Shown here piece by piece: positions 43,616 to 51,875 of a DNA stretch of 64,000 nt. The position numbers and the translations under genes were made by a program. Every line of letters starts with the position of its first letter. Positions within the stretch are counted from its first letter, which is position 1. The stretch is from Friedmanniella luteola (GTDB taxonomy: Bacteria > Actinomycetota > Actinomycetes > Propionibacteriales > Propionibacteriaceae). The notes beneath the pieces are model-generated. The model searched no databases. It was not told the origin of the DNA and was given only the letters and a program-made list of their open reading frames with translations. The stretch is from positions 4,464,001-4,528,000 of the forward strand of contig NZ_LT629749.1 in NCBI RefSeq assembly GCF_900105065.1, in the 5' to 3' direction.

Positions 43616-44941
43616 TCAGGAGCCGGCGACGAGGTCCAGCCGCAGCTGGGCGCTGTCCCGGTGCCCGGGCATGCCCTCGAAGTCGGAGATGGTGACGACG
43701 GGTCCGGCCTGGGCCTCGGTGGCCGCCCGGGTGGCCTTCTGGTAGGTCAGCTGCTTCAGGTAGCCGGTCACCGAGAGCCCCGCGGTGTAGCGGGCGCCGC
43801 GGGCCGTGGGCAGCACGTGGTTGGTGCCCGACATGCCCTTGTCGGCGTAGGCCACCGTCGACCACTCCCCCAGGAACAGCGACCCGTAGTTGCGCAGGTT
43901 GTCCAGGTAAAAGTCGGTGTCGGCGGCCAGGATCTCGAGGTGCTCCGGGGCCAGCAGGTCCATGATCTCGATCGCGGTCTTGGCCGAGTCGGCGACGTAG
44001 ATGGAGCCCCAGTCCCGCCAGGCCGCCCCCGCGATGTCCCGGGTGGCCAGGCCCTCGAGCTGGCGGGCGATCTCCACCTCGACGGCGGCGGCCAGCTCGG
44101 CCGACGTCGTCACCAGGCAGGCCGGGGAGCTGGGGCCGTGCTCGGCCTGGGCCAGCAGGTCGGCCGCCACCATGGTGGCGGTGGCGGTCTCGTCGGCGAT
44201 CACGGCCACCTCGGACGGGCCGGCCAGCACGTCGATCCCCACCTTGCCGTACAGCTGGCGCTTCGCCTCCGCCACGAAGGCGTTGCCGGCGCCGACGATC
44301 ATGTCGGCGGCGACGCCGTCCAGCAGGCCGAAGGCCATCGCGGCCAACGCCTGCACGCCGCCGAGGGCGAAGATCCGCTCGGCACCCGAGGCACGGGCGG
44401 CGTAGAGCACGGCCGGGTGCGCGGTGCCGTGGTGGGACGGCGGGGTGGCCGAGACGACGTTCGGGACGCCGGCGGCGCGCGCCACGCCGATGGTCATGAA
44501 GGCGCTGGCCAGCAGGGGGAACCGGCCGGCGGGCAGGTAGGCGCCGACGTTGCCGACCGGCACGTACTTCTGGCCGCAGACCACGCCGGGCACGACCTCG
44601 TCCTCGAAGTCGGTGAGGTGCGCCCGCTGCATCCCGGCGAAGCGGCGGGTGCGCTCGGCACCGGCGTCCAGGGCGTCGCGGAGGTCCTGCGGCAGCGACG
44701 CGGTCAGCGCGCCCACCTGGTGCGCCGGGATCTCGAAGTCCTCGCCGCCGGTCCAGCCGTCCAGCTGCTCGGCGTAGCGGCGGACGGCCGCCAGCCCGTT
44801 CTGCTCGATGTCGGAGAGCATCGACGACACCGTCGCGATGACGGCCGGGTCGGACTGCGCGGCCACGTCGGGGCGGGCGGGCTCGCGGACCACGGTGAAG
44901 GTGCCGGTGATGCGGAGCCGGTCGGCGGGCGTCAAGTGCAT
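43616..44941 (-). CDS. Histidinol-dehydrogenase-like NAD enzyme 2 (catabolic paralogue)
   Basis: The 441-residue enzyme keeps all HisD zinc/catalytic positions: AQAEHGPSSPACL (Gln, His), LAPEHLEIL (Glu-His), AYADKGMSGTNHVLPT (Asp), and a C-terminal His in FEGMPGHRDSAQ. It is a distant paralogue of HisD1, so the two probably act on different intermediates. ATG at 44941 was chosen because TATGTT (44948-44953) ends six bases before it and TTGCCA is 17 bp further, a textbook promoter for a leaderless message. The operator covers the start codon. Confidence 0.85.
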   Translation of the reverse strand: MHLTPADRLRITGTFTVVREPARPDVAAQSDPAVIATVSSMLSDIEQNGLAAVRRYAEQLDGWTGGEDFEIPAHQVGALTASLPQDLRDALDAGAERTRRFAGMQRAHLTDFEDEVVPGVVCGQKYVPVGNVGAYLPAGRFPLLASAFMTIGVARAAGVPNVVSATPPSHHGTAHPAVLYAARASGAERIFALGGVQALAAMAFGLLDGVAADMIVGAGNAFVAEAKRQLYGKVGIDVLAGPSEVAVIADETATATMVAADLLAQAEHGPSSPACLVTTSAELAAAVEVEIARQLEGLATRDIAGAAWRDWGSIYVADSAKTAIEIMDLLAPEHLEILAADTDFYLDNLRNYGSLFLGEWSTVAYADKGMSGTNHVLPTARGARYTAGLSVTGYLKQLTYQKATRAATEAQAGPVVTISDFEGMPGHRDSAQLRLDLVAGS

Positions 44942-44976
44942 ACGTATAACATAGGGATGCACGGGCGGGTTGGCAA
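44939..44976 (-). promoter_or_regulatory. HisD2 promoter with LacI-type operator 4 over the start codon
   Basis: On the minus strand: TTGCCA (44971-44976), 17-bp spacer, TATGTT (44948-44953), six bases, then ATG at 44941. The operator core ATACGTAT (44940-44947) covers the expected +1 and the first bases of the start codon. Repressor binding would block both initiation of transcription and early elongation. Confidence 0.7.
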
Positions 44977-45085
44977 CCACTGCGGGGTCAGTCGTGTGAC
45001 GACCGCGTTGCGGTTGCGCGGCAGCCCCCTCCCGGTGGGTGCGCGGCCCCGCCCGACCGCCGTCGCCGAGCCCTGGGAGCCGCCC

Positions 45086-45574
45086 TCAGCCGTCGAGGGC
45101 GTCGTCGGCGAAGCCGTGGCCGGCGAGCCGGGTCAGCCGCCGCCCGCGGACCCGGTAGAGGACCTGCGCGAACAGCCAGGCCGGCAGCGTGAGCAGCCCG
45201 GCCCGGATCTCCGCGACGTCGGTGCAGCGGGTCATCCCGTGCACCGCCTCGACCACGACGCGGTGGTCCCACGTCCGCACCAGGGCGCTGTGGCCGGCGT
45301 CGTGCCAGATCTCGGTCGGGCCGTCGGCGAGGGGGTCCCCGGCGTCGAGGACCCGGCGGACGACGAGGGTGTGCTGCCCGAGGGGCAGCCGGCCGCCGAC
45401 CCGCAGTCCCACCCGGTAGTCCGCGGTCCGCCAGCGCTCGGGGAAGGTCGGCGGGTCGAGCGGGTCGAACCGCAGGACGGGTGCGTCCAGCCGGTTGAGC
45501 CACCGGGTCCGCGCCAGCTCGGCGACCAGCCGCTCGGGCGGGCACGGCAGCAGGACGGTGAGGCGCAGGCGCAT
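45086..45574 (-). CDS. SRPBCC/polyketide-cyclase-like protein
   Basis: The 162-residue protein may have a START/SRPBCC-like fold: strands at the N-terminus (MRLRLTVLLPCPPERLVAEL), a middle of antiparallel strands (RTWDHRVVVEAVHGMTRCTDVAEI) and a final long helix (LPAWLFAQVLYRVRGRRLTRL). The family assignment is tentative. ATG at 45574 is divergent from the molybdopterin gene. It stands alone; no function can be assigned. Confidence 0.6.
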   Translation of the reverse strand: MRLRLTVLLPCPPERLVAELARTRWLNRLDAPVLRFDPLDPPTFPERWRTADYRVGLRVGGRLPLGQHTLVVRRVLDAGDPLADGPTEIWHDAGHSALVRTWDHRVVVEAVHGMTRCTDVAEIRAGLLTLPAWLFAQVLYRVRGRRLTRLAGHGFADDALDG

Positions 45575-45657
45575 GGCCGGACCGTACCCGTCGCGTCACC
45601 CGCCCGGCGGGACGTCGATCCGCCGCACCGGCTTCGTCGGCAGCGCACTATGGAGCC

Positions 45658-47223
45658 ATGCACCAACGCGCCGCGACCACCGCCGGCACCGGCACCCGAC
45701 CCCTGCGGTGGGAGGCCCGGCTGGCCGGGCTGGTCGCCGGCGTGGCCGGTCTGGCCGCGGCCGACCTGGGGGCCTGGTTGCTGGCCCCGGTCGGCGCGCC
45801 CATCTCGGCCGTCGGCGAGCTCGTCATCGACCTGCTGCCGGCCCCTCTGGTGAACTTCGGGAAGGACACCCTCGGCACCGCCGACAAGCCGGTGCTCGTC
45901 GCGATCATCACCGTCGCGGTGCTGGTGGTCTGCGCCTTCGCCGGGCAGGCCGAGCTGCGCCGCCGCTTCGGGGGCGCGGCCGTCTTCGCCGTCGTCGCGG
46001 TGCTGGGCCTCGCCGGTGTCGCCGCGCGGGCCGGCGCGCAGCCGATGGCCTACCTGCCCACCGTCGTCGGGCTGTCCCTCGGCTACCTGCTGCTGCGCAC
46101 CATGGTCGACCGGCTGGAGACGTGGCGTGACGCCGCCGCGGCCGCCCAGCCCACCTCGACCGCCCGCCGCGGCTTCCTGCGGCTGGCGCTGGTGACCGGG
46201 GGGCTGGCCGCCGTCGGCGCCGTCGCCGGCGAGGTGCTCCTCGGGGCGGCCACCCGGGTCAACCAGGCCCGGCTGCGGCTGCGGCTGCCCGGTGCCGCCC
46301 GTCCGGCTCCGGCCGTGCCCGCGGCGGCGGACCTCCGCGTGCCGGGGCTGAGCCCGTACGTCACCCCGAACGCCGACTTCTACCGGATCGACACCGCCCT
46401 CCAGGTGCCCGTCATCGACCCCGACGACTGGTCGCTGACCATCGGCGGGATGGTCGAGCAGGAGGTGACCCTCAGCTACGCCGAGCTGGCGGCGCTCCCG
46501 CTCGTCGAGCACGTCGCCACCCTCACCTGCGTCTCGAACCCGGTGGGCGGTGAGCTGGTGGGGAACGCGCTCTGGCTGGGCTACCCGATCCGTGACCTGC
46601 TGGCGCGGGCCCGGCCGACCGCGGGCGCCGACATGGTGCTCTCCACCAGCCAGGACGGCTTCACCGCCGGCACGCCGCTGGACGCGCTCACCGATCCCGG
46701 CCGGCAGGCCCTGCTGGCGATCGGGATGAACGGCGAGCCGCTGCCCCTGCAGCACGGCTTCCCGGTGCGGATGGTGGTGCCCGGTCTCTACGGCTACGTC
46801 TCCGCCACCAAGTGGGTGACCGAGCTGAAGGTGACGACCTTCGAGGCCGACCGCGGCTACTGGACCCCGCTCGGCTGGGCCGCCCGCGGCCCGATCAAGC
46901 TCGCCTCACGCATCGACGTCCCCCGCCGTACCGTCGACGCCGGCCGGGTGGTCGTCGCCGGGGTGGCCTGGGCGCAGCACACCGGCCTGGCGGCCGTCGA
47001 GGTCCAGGTGGACGGCGGCGCCTGGCAGCCCGCCGAGCTGGCCGCGACCACCGGCCCCGACACCTGGCGGCAGTGGAGCTACGCCTGGGACGCCACGAGC
47101 GGCGAGCACAGCCTGACCGTCCGCGCGACCGACGCCGACGGCACCGTCCAGGACCCGGCCGAGGCGCCGCCCGCTCCGGACGGCGCCTCGGGCTACCACC
47201 AGGTCTCGGTCACCGTCCGGTAG
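45658..47223 (+). CDS. Membrane-anchored molybdopterin oxidoreductase (sulfite-oxidase family)
   Basis: The 521-residue protein has four or five N-terminal helices (about 20-145), a twin-Arg stretch RRGFLRLAL with a further helix (about 163-190), then the sulfite-oxidase molybdopterin domain (about 215-410) with the Mo-binding Cys in LTCVSNPVGG, and a C-terminal Ig-like dimer domain (GVAWAQHTGLAAVEVQVDGG). It should act outside the membrane as an oxidoreductase of unknown substrate. CACTAT lies six bases before the ATG. Its end is convergent with the barrel protein gene. Confidence 0.9.
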   Translation: MHQRAATTAGTGTRPLRWEARLAGLVAGVAGLAAADLGAWLLAPVGAPISAVGELVIDLLPAPLVNFGKDTLGTADKPVLVAIITVAVLVVCAFAGQAELRRRFGGAAVFAVVAVLGLAGVAARAGAQPMAYLPTVVGLSLGYLLLRTMVDRLETWRDAAAAAQPTSTARRGFLRLALVTGGLAAVGAVAGEVLLGAATRVNQARLRLRLPGAARPAPAVPAAADLRVPGLSPYVTPNADFYRIDTALQVPVIDPDDWSLTIGGMVEQEVTLSYAELAALPLVEHVATLTCVSNPVGGELVGNALWLGYPIRDLLARARPTAGADMVLSTSQDGFTAGTPLDALTDPGRQALLAIGMNGEPLPLQHGFPVRMVVPGLYGYVSATKWVTELKVTTFEADRGYWTPLGWAARGPIKLASRIDVPRRTVDAGRVVVAGVAWAQHTGLAAVEVQVDGGAWQPAELAATTGPDTWRQWSYAWDATSGEHSLTVRATDADGTVQDPAEAPPAPDGASGYHQVSVTVR

Positions 47224-47264
47224 ACCGCGCCGGCCCGGCCGGCCCGCGGCTCAGCAGAACCGGC

Positions 47265-48632
47265 TCAGAAGAACCGGTACGGATTGGTGGTGGTGGCCGC
47301 GAACACGTACCAGGACGTCGCCGCGATGTGCAGGTTCGGGTAGTAGCCGAACCCGAAGCCGGTATCCATCGGGCTGGACGCGGCGACGATGCCGCCCTCG
47401 ACCCGCTTCGTCCCGAAGGTCTGGCCCTGCCCCAGCCGGTTCTGGGCCCAGCGCAGCTGCTCGAGCAGGTCCTCGGCGCGGTCGGCGTCCCCGGCGGCGC
47501 TGCGGTCGCGCAGGGCGATCGCCAGCTGGCCGGTGCCCTCGAACCAGACGGCGCCGTCGTCGGGCTTCGGGTTGTAGTCCTGCCCGCCGATCCGGGCACC
47601 GGTGTCGGTGACCAGCGAGCCGCTGGCGAAGACGACGCCGTGCGCCGTCTGGCGGCCGGTCAGGGCCGAGTTCGCCCGCAGCGGGGTGTCGGTGCTCGCC
47701 AGGTTCGTCCGCGCCCAGTCGAGGGCCTCGGCGTGGCGGCGGTCGCGGACGGCCAGCCAGGACCACGTCTGCACGTCCAACGGCAGCTGGGTGGCCTTCG
47801 TGTTGACGGTCGCCCCGTCGTCGGAGCCGGTCCAGAAGAAGCCGTCGTCGGCGTTCCAGACGCGCTCGACGAAGGCCCACGCGTGGTCGGCGCGGTCGCG
47901 CCAGACGGTGTCCCCGGTGAGCCGGGCGAGCAGCCGGAAGTAGGCCGTGAGGTCGATGTTGTGCTCGCTGGACTTGTGGCCCTCGAGGCCGGCGGTCTCC
48001 CCGAAGGTGTAGCCGCCCAGCCCGGTGGTCGAGTACGTGTTCTGCTGGATCCAGCGGCCGATCGCCACGGTGCCGTCGAGGTAGGCCTTGACGCCGGTCC
48101 GGTGGGCCAGGTGCGCGAGGGCGATGCCCGACCAGGCCATGTCGCCGACGGCGGTGCCGACGAGGCCGAACTCGTAGCCGGAGTGGGCCCACGTCCGGGT
48201 CCCGTCCCCGACGACGAAGGTGTCGGCGTGGTACGCCTGCCGCAGCCGTCGGTCGGTGAGGGTCTCGTCGTTGGCCTGGGCGTAGAGCAGGGCGTCGCCG
48301 ATGGCGCGGGCGTGCTTGACGTCGCCACCGGCCAGCAGCGCGATGACCGTCAGCGCGTTGTCGTAGACGAAGGCGATGTCGGTGAGGCCGGACGCGTCCT
48401 GGTAGCTCTGCGCCAGCCGGGGCCCGGTCGTGCGGTAGGCGTCGGTGACGCCGCCGAGGAAGGCCAGGGCGCTGCGGACGGAGCCGGCGTGGCGGCCGCG
48501 CAGAGCGCTCGTCCGCTCGTCGGCGGACGCGGTCAGGGCTCCGGCCCCGGCCAGCGGGGCGGCGAGGCCGAAGGCGGCCCCCGCTCCCAGGAAGGTGCGG
48601 CGACGGACTCCAGCGGGACGGTCGGGACTCAT
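47265..48632 (-). CDS. Tat-exported (alpha/alpha)-barrel protein, probable glycan-active enzyme
   Basis: This 455-residue protein has a Tat signal (VRRRTFLGAGAAFGLAAPL, residues 9-27) ending near TASA. The mature part is helical with repeated phrases such as FVYDNALTVIALL, EHNIDLTAYFRLLARLTGD and DDGFFWTGSDDG, as in six-hairpin glycosidases. An acidic pair in YDNAL and the HNIDL region could be catalytic, but I cannot place it in a numbered family. A CebR-like box 25 bp upstream supports sugar control. ATG at 48632 follows GGAGAG. Confidence 0.75.
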   Translation of the reverse strand: MSPDRPAGVRRRTFLGAGAAFGLAAPLAGAGALTASADERTSALRGRHAGSVRSALAFLGGVTDAYRTTGPRLAQSYQDASGLTDIAFVYDNALTVIALLAGGDVKHARAIGDALLYAQANDETLTDRRLRQAYHADTFVVGDGTRTWAHSGYEFGLVGTAVGDMAWSGIALAHLAHRTGVKAYLDGTVAIGRWIQQNTYSTTGLGGYTFGETAGLEGHKSSEHNIDLTAYFRLLARLTGDTVWRDRADHAWAFVERVWNADDGFFWTGSDDGATVNTKATQLPLDVQTWSWLAVRDRRHAEALDWARTNLASTDTPLRANSALTGRQTAHGVVFASGSLVTDTGARIGGQDYNPKPDDGAVWFEGTGQLAIALRDRSAAGDADRAEDLLEQLRWAQNRLGQGQTFGTKRVEGGIVAASSPMDTGFGFGYYPNLHIAATSWYVFAATTTNPYRFF

Positions 48633-48656
48633 GTCTCTCCTTCGAGAACAGGGGTG

Positions 48657-48670
48657 TGGGAGCGCTCTCA
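48657..48670. promoter_or_regulatory. CebR-like operator
   Basis: TGGGAGCGCTCTCA differs at one base from TGGGAGCGCTCCCA, the box bound by the LacI-family cellobiose regulator CebR in Streptomyces. It lies 25 bp before the start of the Tat-exported barrel protein and just upstream of the divergent NUDIX gene. Confidence 0.7.
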
Positions 48671-48718
48671 GAAAGTACCGCCGGTGTCAACGCCGGGCCG
48701 GGAGGGCATGCTCGGGGC

Positions 48719-49201
48719 GTGGCGGTGTCGGAGCGGCGAGCGGGTCGGGTGCTGGCGGTGCACGGCGGCGCGGTGCTGCTGCTGCGCGGCAGCGACCCGG
48801 CGCGACCCGAGGACGGGACCTGGTGGTTCACCGTCGGCGGCGGCTGCGAGGGCGGCGAGAGCACGGCCGAGGCCGCGCGTCGTGAGGCGTTCGAGGAGGC
48901 AGGCCTGGTGCTGCCCGACGACCTCGGGCCCGTGGTGCTGCACCGGGTCGCGGAGTTCTCGTTCGAGGGCCAGGACTACCGGCAGACCGAGGACTTCTAC
49001 TTCTGCCGGGTCGACTCGGACGCGGTCGTCACGACGGGCTGGACGGAGCTGGAGCGCCGCTCGATGACCGAGCACCGCTGGTGGAGCGCCGCGGAGCTGG
49101 CCGGCACCGCCGACGTCGTGCACCCCGAGCAGCTCGCCGGGCTGCTCGCGACCCTGCTCGCGGCGGAGCGCCCCAGGCCCGGACCAGCGGCGGGAGCATG
49201 A
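48719..49201 (+). CDS. NUDIX hydrolase
   Basis: The protein has 160 residues. The NUDIX box GGGCEGGE..AARREAFEEAGLV (about residues 41-63) carries the REAFEE metal residues. It hydrolyses a nucleoside diphosphate linked to another moiety. GTG at 48719 is used here; GTG at 48725 is equally possible and has GGGG seven bases before it. The C-terminus ends in an Ala/Pro tail. The substrate is not predictable. Confidence 0.85.
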   Translation: MAVSERRAGRVLAVHGGAVLLLRGSDPARPEDGTWWFTVGGGCEGGESTAEAARREAFEEAGLVLPDDLGPVVLHRVAEFSFEGQDYRQTEDFYFCRVDSDAVVTTGWTELERRSMTEHRWWSAAELAGTADVVHPEQLAGLLATLLAAERPRPGPAAGA

Positions 49202-49293
49202 TCAGCACCCGCGCGTCCTCGGTCGACCGGGTGGTCAGCACCGGCGGTCCCGGCCGCCACCGCGTCTGACCGCCCGGCTGGGAGGATGGCCCG

Positions 49294-50055
49294 GTGCGCA
49301 TCGCGACCTGGAACGTGAACTCCGTCGGCGCCCGGCTGCCCCGGCTCCTGGACTGGCTCGAGACCCGGCAGCCCGACGTGGCTGCCCTGCAGGAGACCAA
49401 GTGCGCCGACGCGGGCTTCCCGTTCGCCGAGGTCGAGGCGCTGGGGTACCAGGCCATGCACGTCGGCGACGGCCGCTGGAACGGCGTGGCCATCCTGTCG
49501 AAGGTCGGGCTGACCCCGGTGGCCGACGCCCTCCCCGGCATGACCGAGCCGCGCTACGCCACGGCCGACTGCGGCGGGCTGCGGGTGACCAGCGTCTACG
49601 TCCCCAACGGCCGTGCGGTCGACGACGCGCAGTACCCCTACAAGCTCGCGTGGTTCGCCGCGCTCCGCGCGACCCTCGACGACCTGGACCCGGCCGCGCC
49701 GCAGGTGATCATGGGCGACTTCAACGTCGCCCGCACCGACGCCGACCTCTGGGACCCGGCCCTGTTCGTCGGGTCGACCCACGTCACGCCGCAGGAGCGC
49801 GCGGCGATGGACGCCCTGGTCGACTGGGGCCTCACCGACGTCGTGGCCCGGCCGGGGAAGAACGACCGGCCCTACACCTACTGGGACTACCGGGCCGGCC
49901 GCTTCCACCAGGACCAGGGCATGCGGATCGACTACGTGCTGGCCAGCGCCGGCGTCGCCGTCGACGACGCCTACGTCGACCGGGAGGCCCGCAAGGGCAA
50001 GCTGCCCTCCGACCACGCCCCGGTCGTCGCCGACGTCAGCCTGACGACCGCCTGA
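49294..50055 (+). CDS. xthA: Exodeoxyribonuclease III
   Basis: The 253-residue protein is an AP endonuclease/3'-5' exonuclease of base-excision repair. Metal and catalytic residues are visible: Asn in TWNVNSVGARL, Glu in AALQETKCAD, Asp and Asn in IMGDFNVART, Asp in MRIDYVLAS and the final SDHAPVVAD. GTG at 49294 follows GGGAGG. It is monocistronic, convergent with the surface protein gene. Confidence 0.93.
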   Translation: MRIATWNVNSVGARLPRLLDWLETRQPDVAALQETKCADAGFPFAEVEALGYQAMHVGDGRWNGVAILSKVGLTPVADALPGMTEPRYATADCGGLRVTSVYVPNGRAVDDAQYPYKLAWFAALRATLDDLDPAAPQVIMGDFNVARTDADLWDPALFVGSTHVTPQERAAMDALVDWGLTDVVARPGKNDRPYTYWDYRAGRFHQDQGMRIDYVLASAGVAVDDAYVDREARKGKLPSDHAPVVADVSLTTA

Positions 50056-50070
50056 CCTCCGCCTCCGGGT

Positions 50071-51732
50071 TCAGGCCCGGCGCCGACCGCGGCCCAGCAG
50101 CAGGACGCCCGCGACCGCCAGGGCGAGGGCGCCGGCCGGCCCGACGAGACCGCCGGCCGGCCCGCCCGTGTCGGCCAGTCCGGGACCGGTGCCCGGAGCG
50201 CTGACCGGGTCGGCCCCGCCGCCGGTGCCGGCGCAGTCCTGGGCGACGGTGACGTCGGCCCGGCCGGCGGACTCGGTGATGCCCGCCGGGTCGCTGGCGT
50301 CGGCGACCCAGCGGAAGGTGTCCTGGGCCCACGGCACGCGCTGGGAGGCGCCCGGGGCGAGGGTGGTGTGACCGGTGCTGCTGGTCTGGTCGGGGGCGCC
50401 GGAGAAGACCTCGACCTCGGGATTCCGGGCGGGGTTCGTCAGCACCACGACGCCGCAGCCGACCTCGACGTCGAGGCAGTCCAGCACCGTCAGGTCGAAG
50501 CTCTCGTACGGCAGCTGGGCCCCGTCGAAGGTGAGCGCGTAGGTGTAGGTGCCGCGGCCGGGCAGCCGCTCGGCGACGGAGGTGTTGCTGCCGTCGGCGG
50601 ACTCGACGCTGCGCCGGGCGACGGCCCGGCCGTCGGCGTCGGTGATGACGTAGGCGTAGTCCTCCTGGGCGCCGAGCTCCACGTCGAGCTCCAGCCGCGC
50701 GGTGCCCCCGCCGGTCACGCAGCCGACCTGGCCGGTGGTGGCCCGGTTCGCGCCGCAGCCCTGCCCGACGTCGAGGACCCCGTCCCCGACGAGGGCGACC
50801 GGCTCGTCCTCGTCCTCCTCGTCGTCGTCCTCCTCGTCGGTCAGGCCCTGGCCGGAGAAGGCAGCCCACTGGAGCTCGGCGTAGGCCACCCGGACGGTGC
50901 GGCTGGAGCCGGGGGTGAGGAACAGGACGTTGTCGACGGCGTCCTCCTCCTCCGCCCCGGTGGGGCCGTGGACGACGCCGATCGCCGGGTTCCCGGCCGG
51001 GTTGGTGAAGGTGGTGCCGGTGCAGTCCGTGGTCGGCGTGAGGCAGCTGGCGACGGGGACGTCGGCCTCGGTGCTGGGCTCGGTCGCGCCGTCGACGTAG
51101 GTGGTGAGCAGGTAGCGGCCGGCGGCGAGCGAGTCGACGTCGGCCCCCAGCTCGGAGTCGAGGTCCAGCGGGCCCTCCGCGATCACGTCGCCGTCGAGGG
51201 TCAGCCGGAAGGTGAGGGAACCGTCGAAGCCGTCCCCGCGCGGCGCCGCCACGAGGTTGGCCGACCCGGGCTCGTCCGCCGTCGCGCACGCGGAGACCAC
51301 GCTGACCTCGTAGCGCGGGTCCACGAGGATCGCGGCCGCCGGGGCCACCCGGGACAGCCGGTGCCCGTCGGCCGCGCGGCGGAGCAGGACCGGCACCTCC
51401 GGCGCGGGAGCGGTGGGGACCGCCGTCGTCCGCTGCGCGGTGGGTGACGCCGAGGGGCTCGCCGCACGCGGGCCGGCGGCCGGCGTCGGCGTGGCGCTGG
51501 CGCTCGCGGCGGCGGCGGCCGCCGGGGTGGACCCAGGCGTCGGGGTGGCCACGGGCGTCGGGTCCGAGGTGGCCGCGGGCGTCGAGGACGCGCTCGGGCC
51601 GGGCGTCGGCGTCGCGGTCGGGGCGGCCGCGGCCGTGACCGGGCCCAGCGCCGTGGCCAGGGTGAGCAGCGCGACGGCCAGCGCCCCGGCGGGGGCGCGG
51701 CGGAGCGTCGGGCGGGAGCGGGGCGGGCGCAT
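50071..51732 (-). CDS. Surface protein with LAXTG-type sorting signal
   Basis: The 553-residue protein has a signal peptide (to about 38), a Pro/Thr/Ala/Ser linker (38-125), then two related domains that share the TNPAxNPxxxV motif, each preceded by paired cysteines. Between them is an acidic run (DEEDDDEEDEDEP, about 300). The end reads GLADTGGP, a hydrophobic helix and RGRRRA, the plan of a cell-wall sorting signal; LADTG fits the LAXTG signal of class E sortases. No sortase gene lies in the window. Function unknown; adhesion or surface coating is possible. Confidence 0.75.
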   Translation of the reverse strand: MRPPRSRPTLRRAPAGALAVALLTLATALGPVTAAAAPTATPTPGPSASSTPAATSDPTPVATPTPGSTPAAAAAASASATPTPAAGPRAASPSASPTAQRTTAVPTAPAPEVPVLLRRAADGHRLSRVAPAAAILVDPRYEVSVVSACATADEPGSANLVAAPRGDGFDGSLTFRLTLDGDVIAEGPLDLDSELGADVDSLAAGRYLLTTYVDGATEPSTEADVPVASCLTPTTDCTGTTFTNPAGNPAIGVVHGPTGAEEEDAVDNVLFLTPGSSRTVRVAYAELQWAAFSGQGLTDEEDDDEEDEDEPVALVGDGVLDVGQGCGANRATTGQVGCVTGGGTARLELDVELGAQEDYAYVITDADGRAVARRSVESADGSNTSVAERLPGRGTYTYALTFDGAQLPYESFDLTVLDCLDVEVGCGVVVLTNPARNPEVEVFSGAPDQTSSTGHTTLAPGASQRVPWAQDTFRWVADASDPAGITESAGRADVTVAQDCAGTGGGADPVSAPGTGPGLADTGGPAGGLVGPAGALALAVAGVLLLGRGRRRA

Positions 51733-51875
51733 GGGGGAGCTTCCGGTTCGGCGGACCGCGGCGGGGGGACGCGGGCGAGCACGAGCGCGCTCATCCAAGC
51801 AGGGGCGGACCACGGTCACAACCACCGCCGGGATCGGGGCGGGTCCGCGGCGCCCGCGTACGGCAGACTGGGCGG

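Noticed and set aside
36150-44941. Annotation of the two HisD-like genes as histidine biosynthesis
   Set aside because: No other his gene is present, and both lie with LacI operators and catabolic genes.
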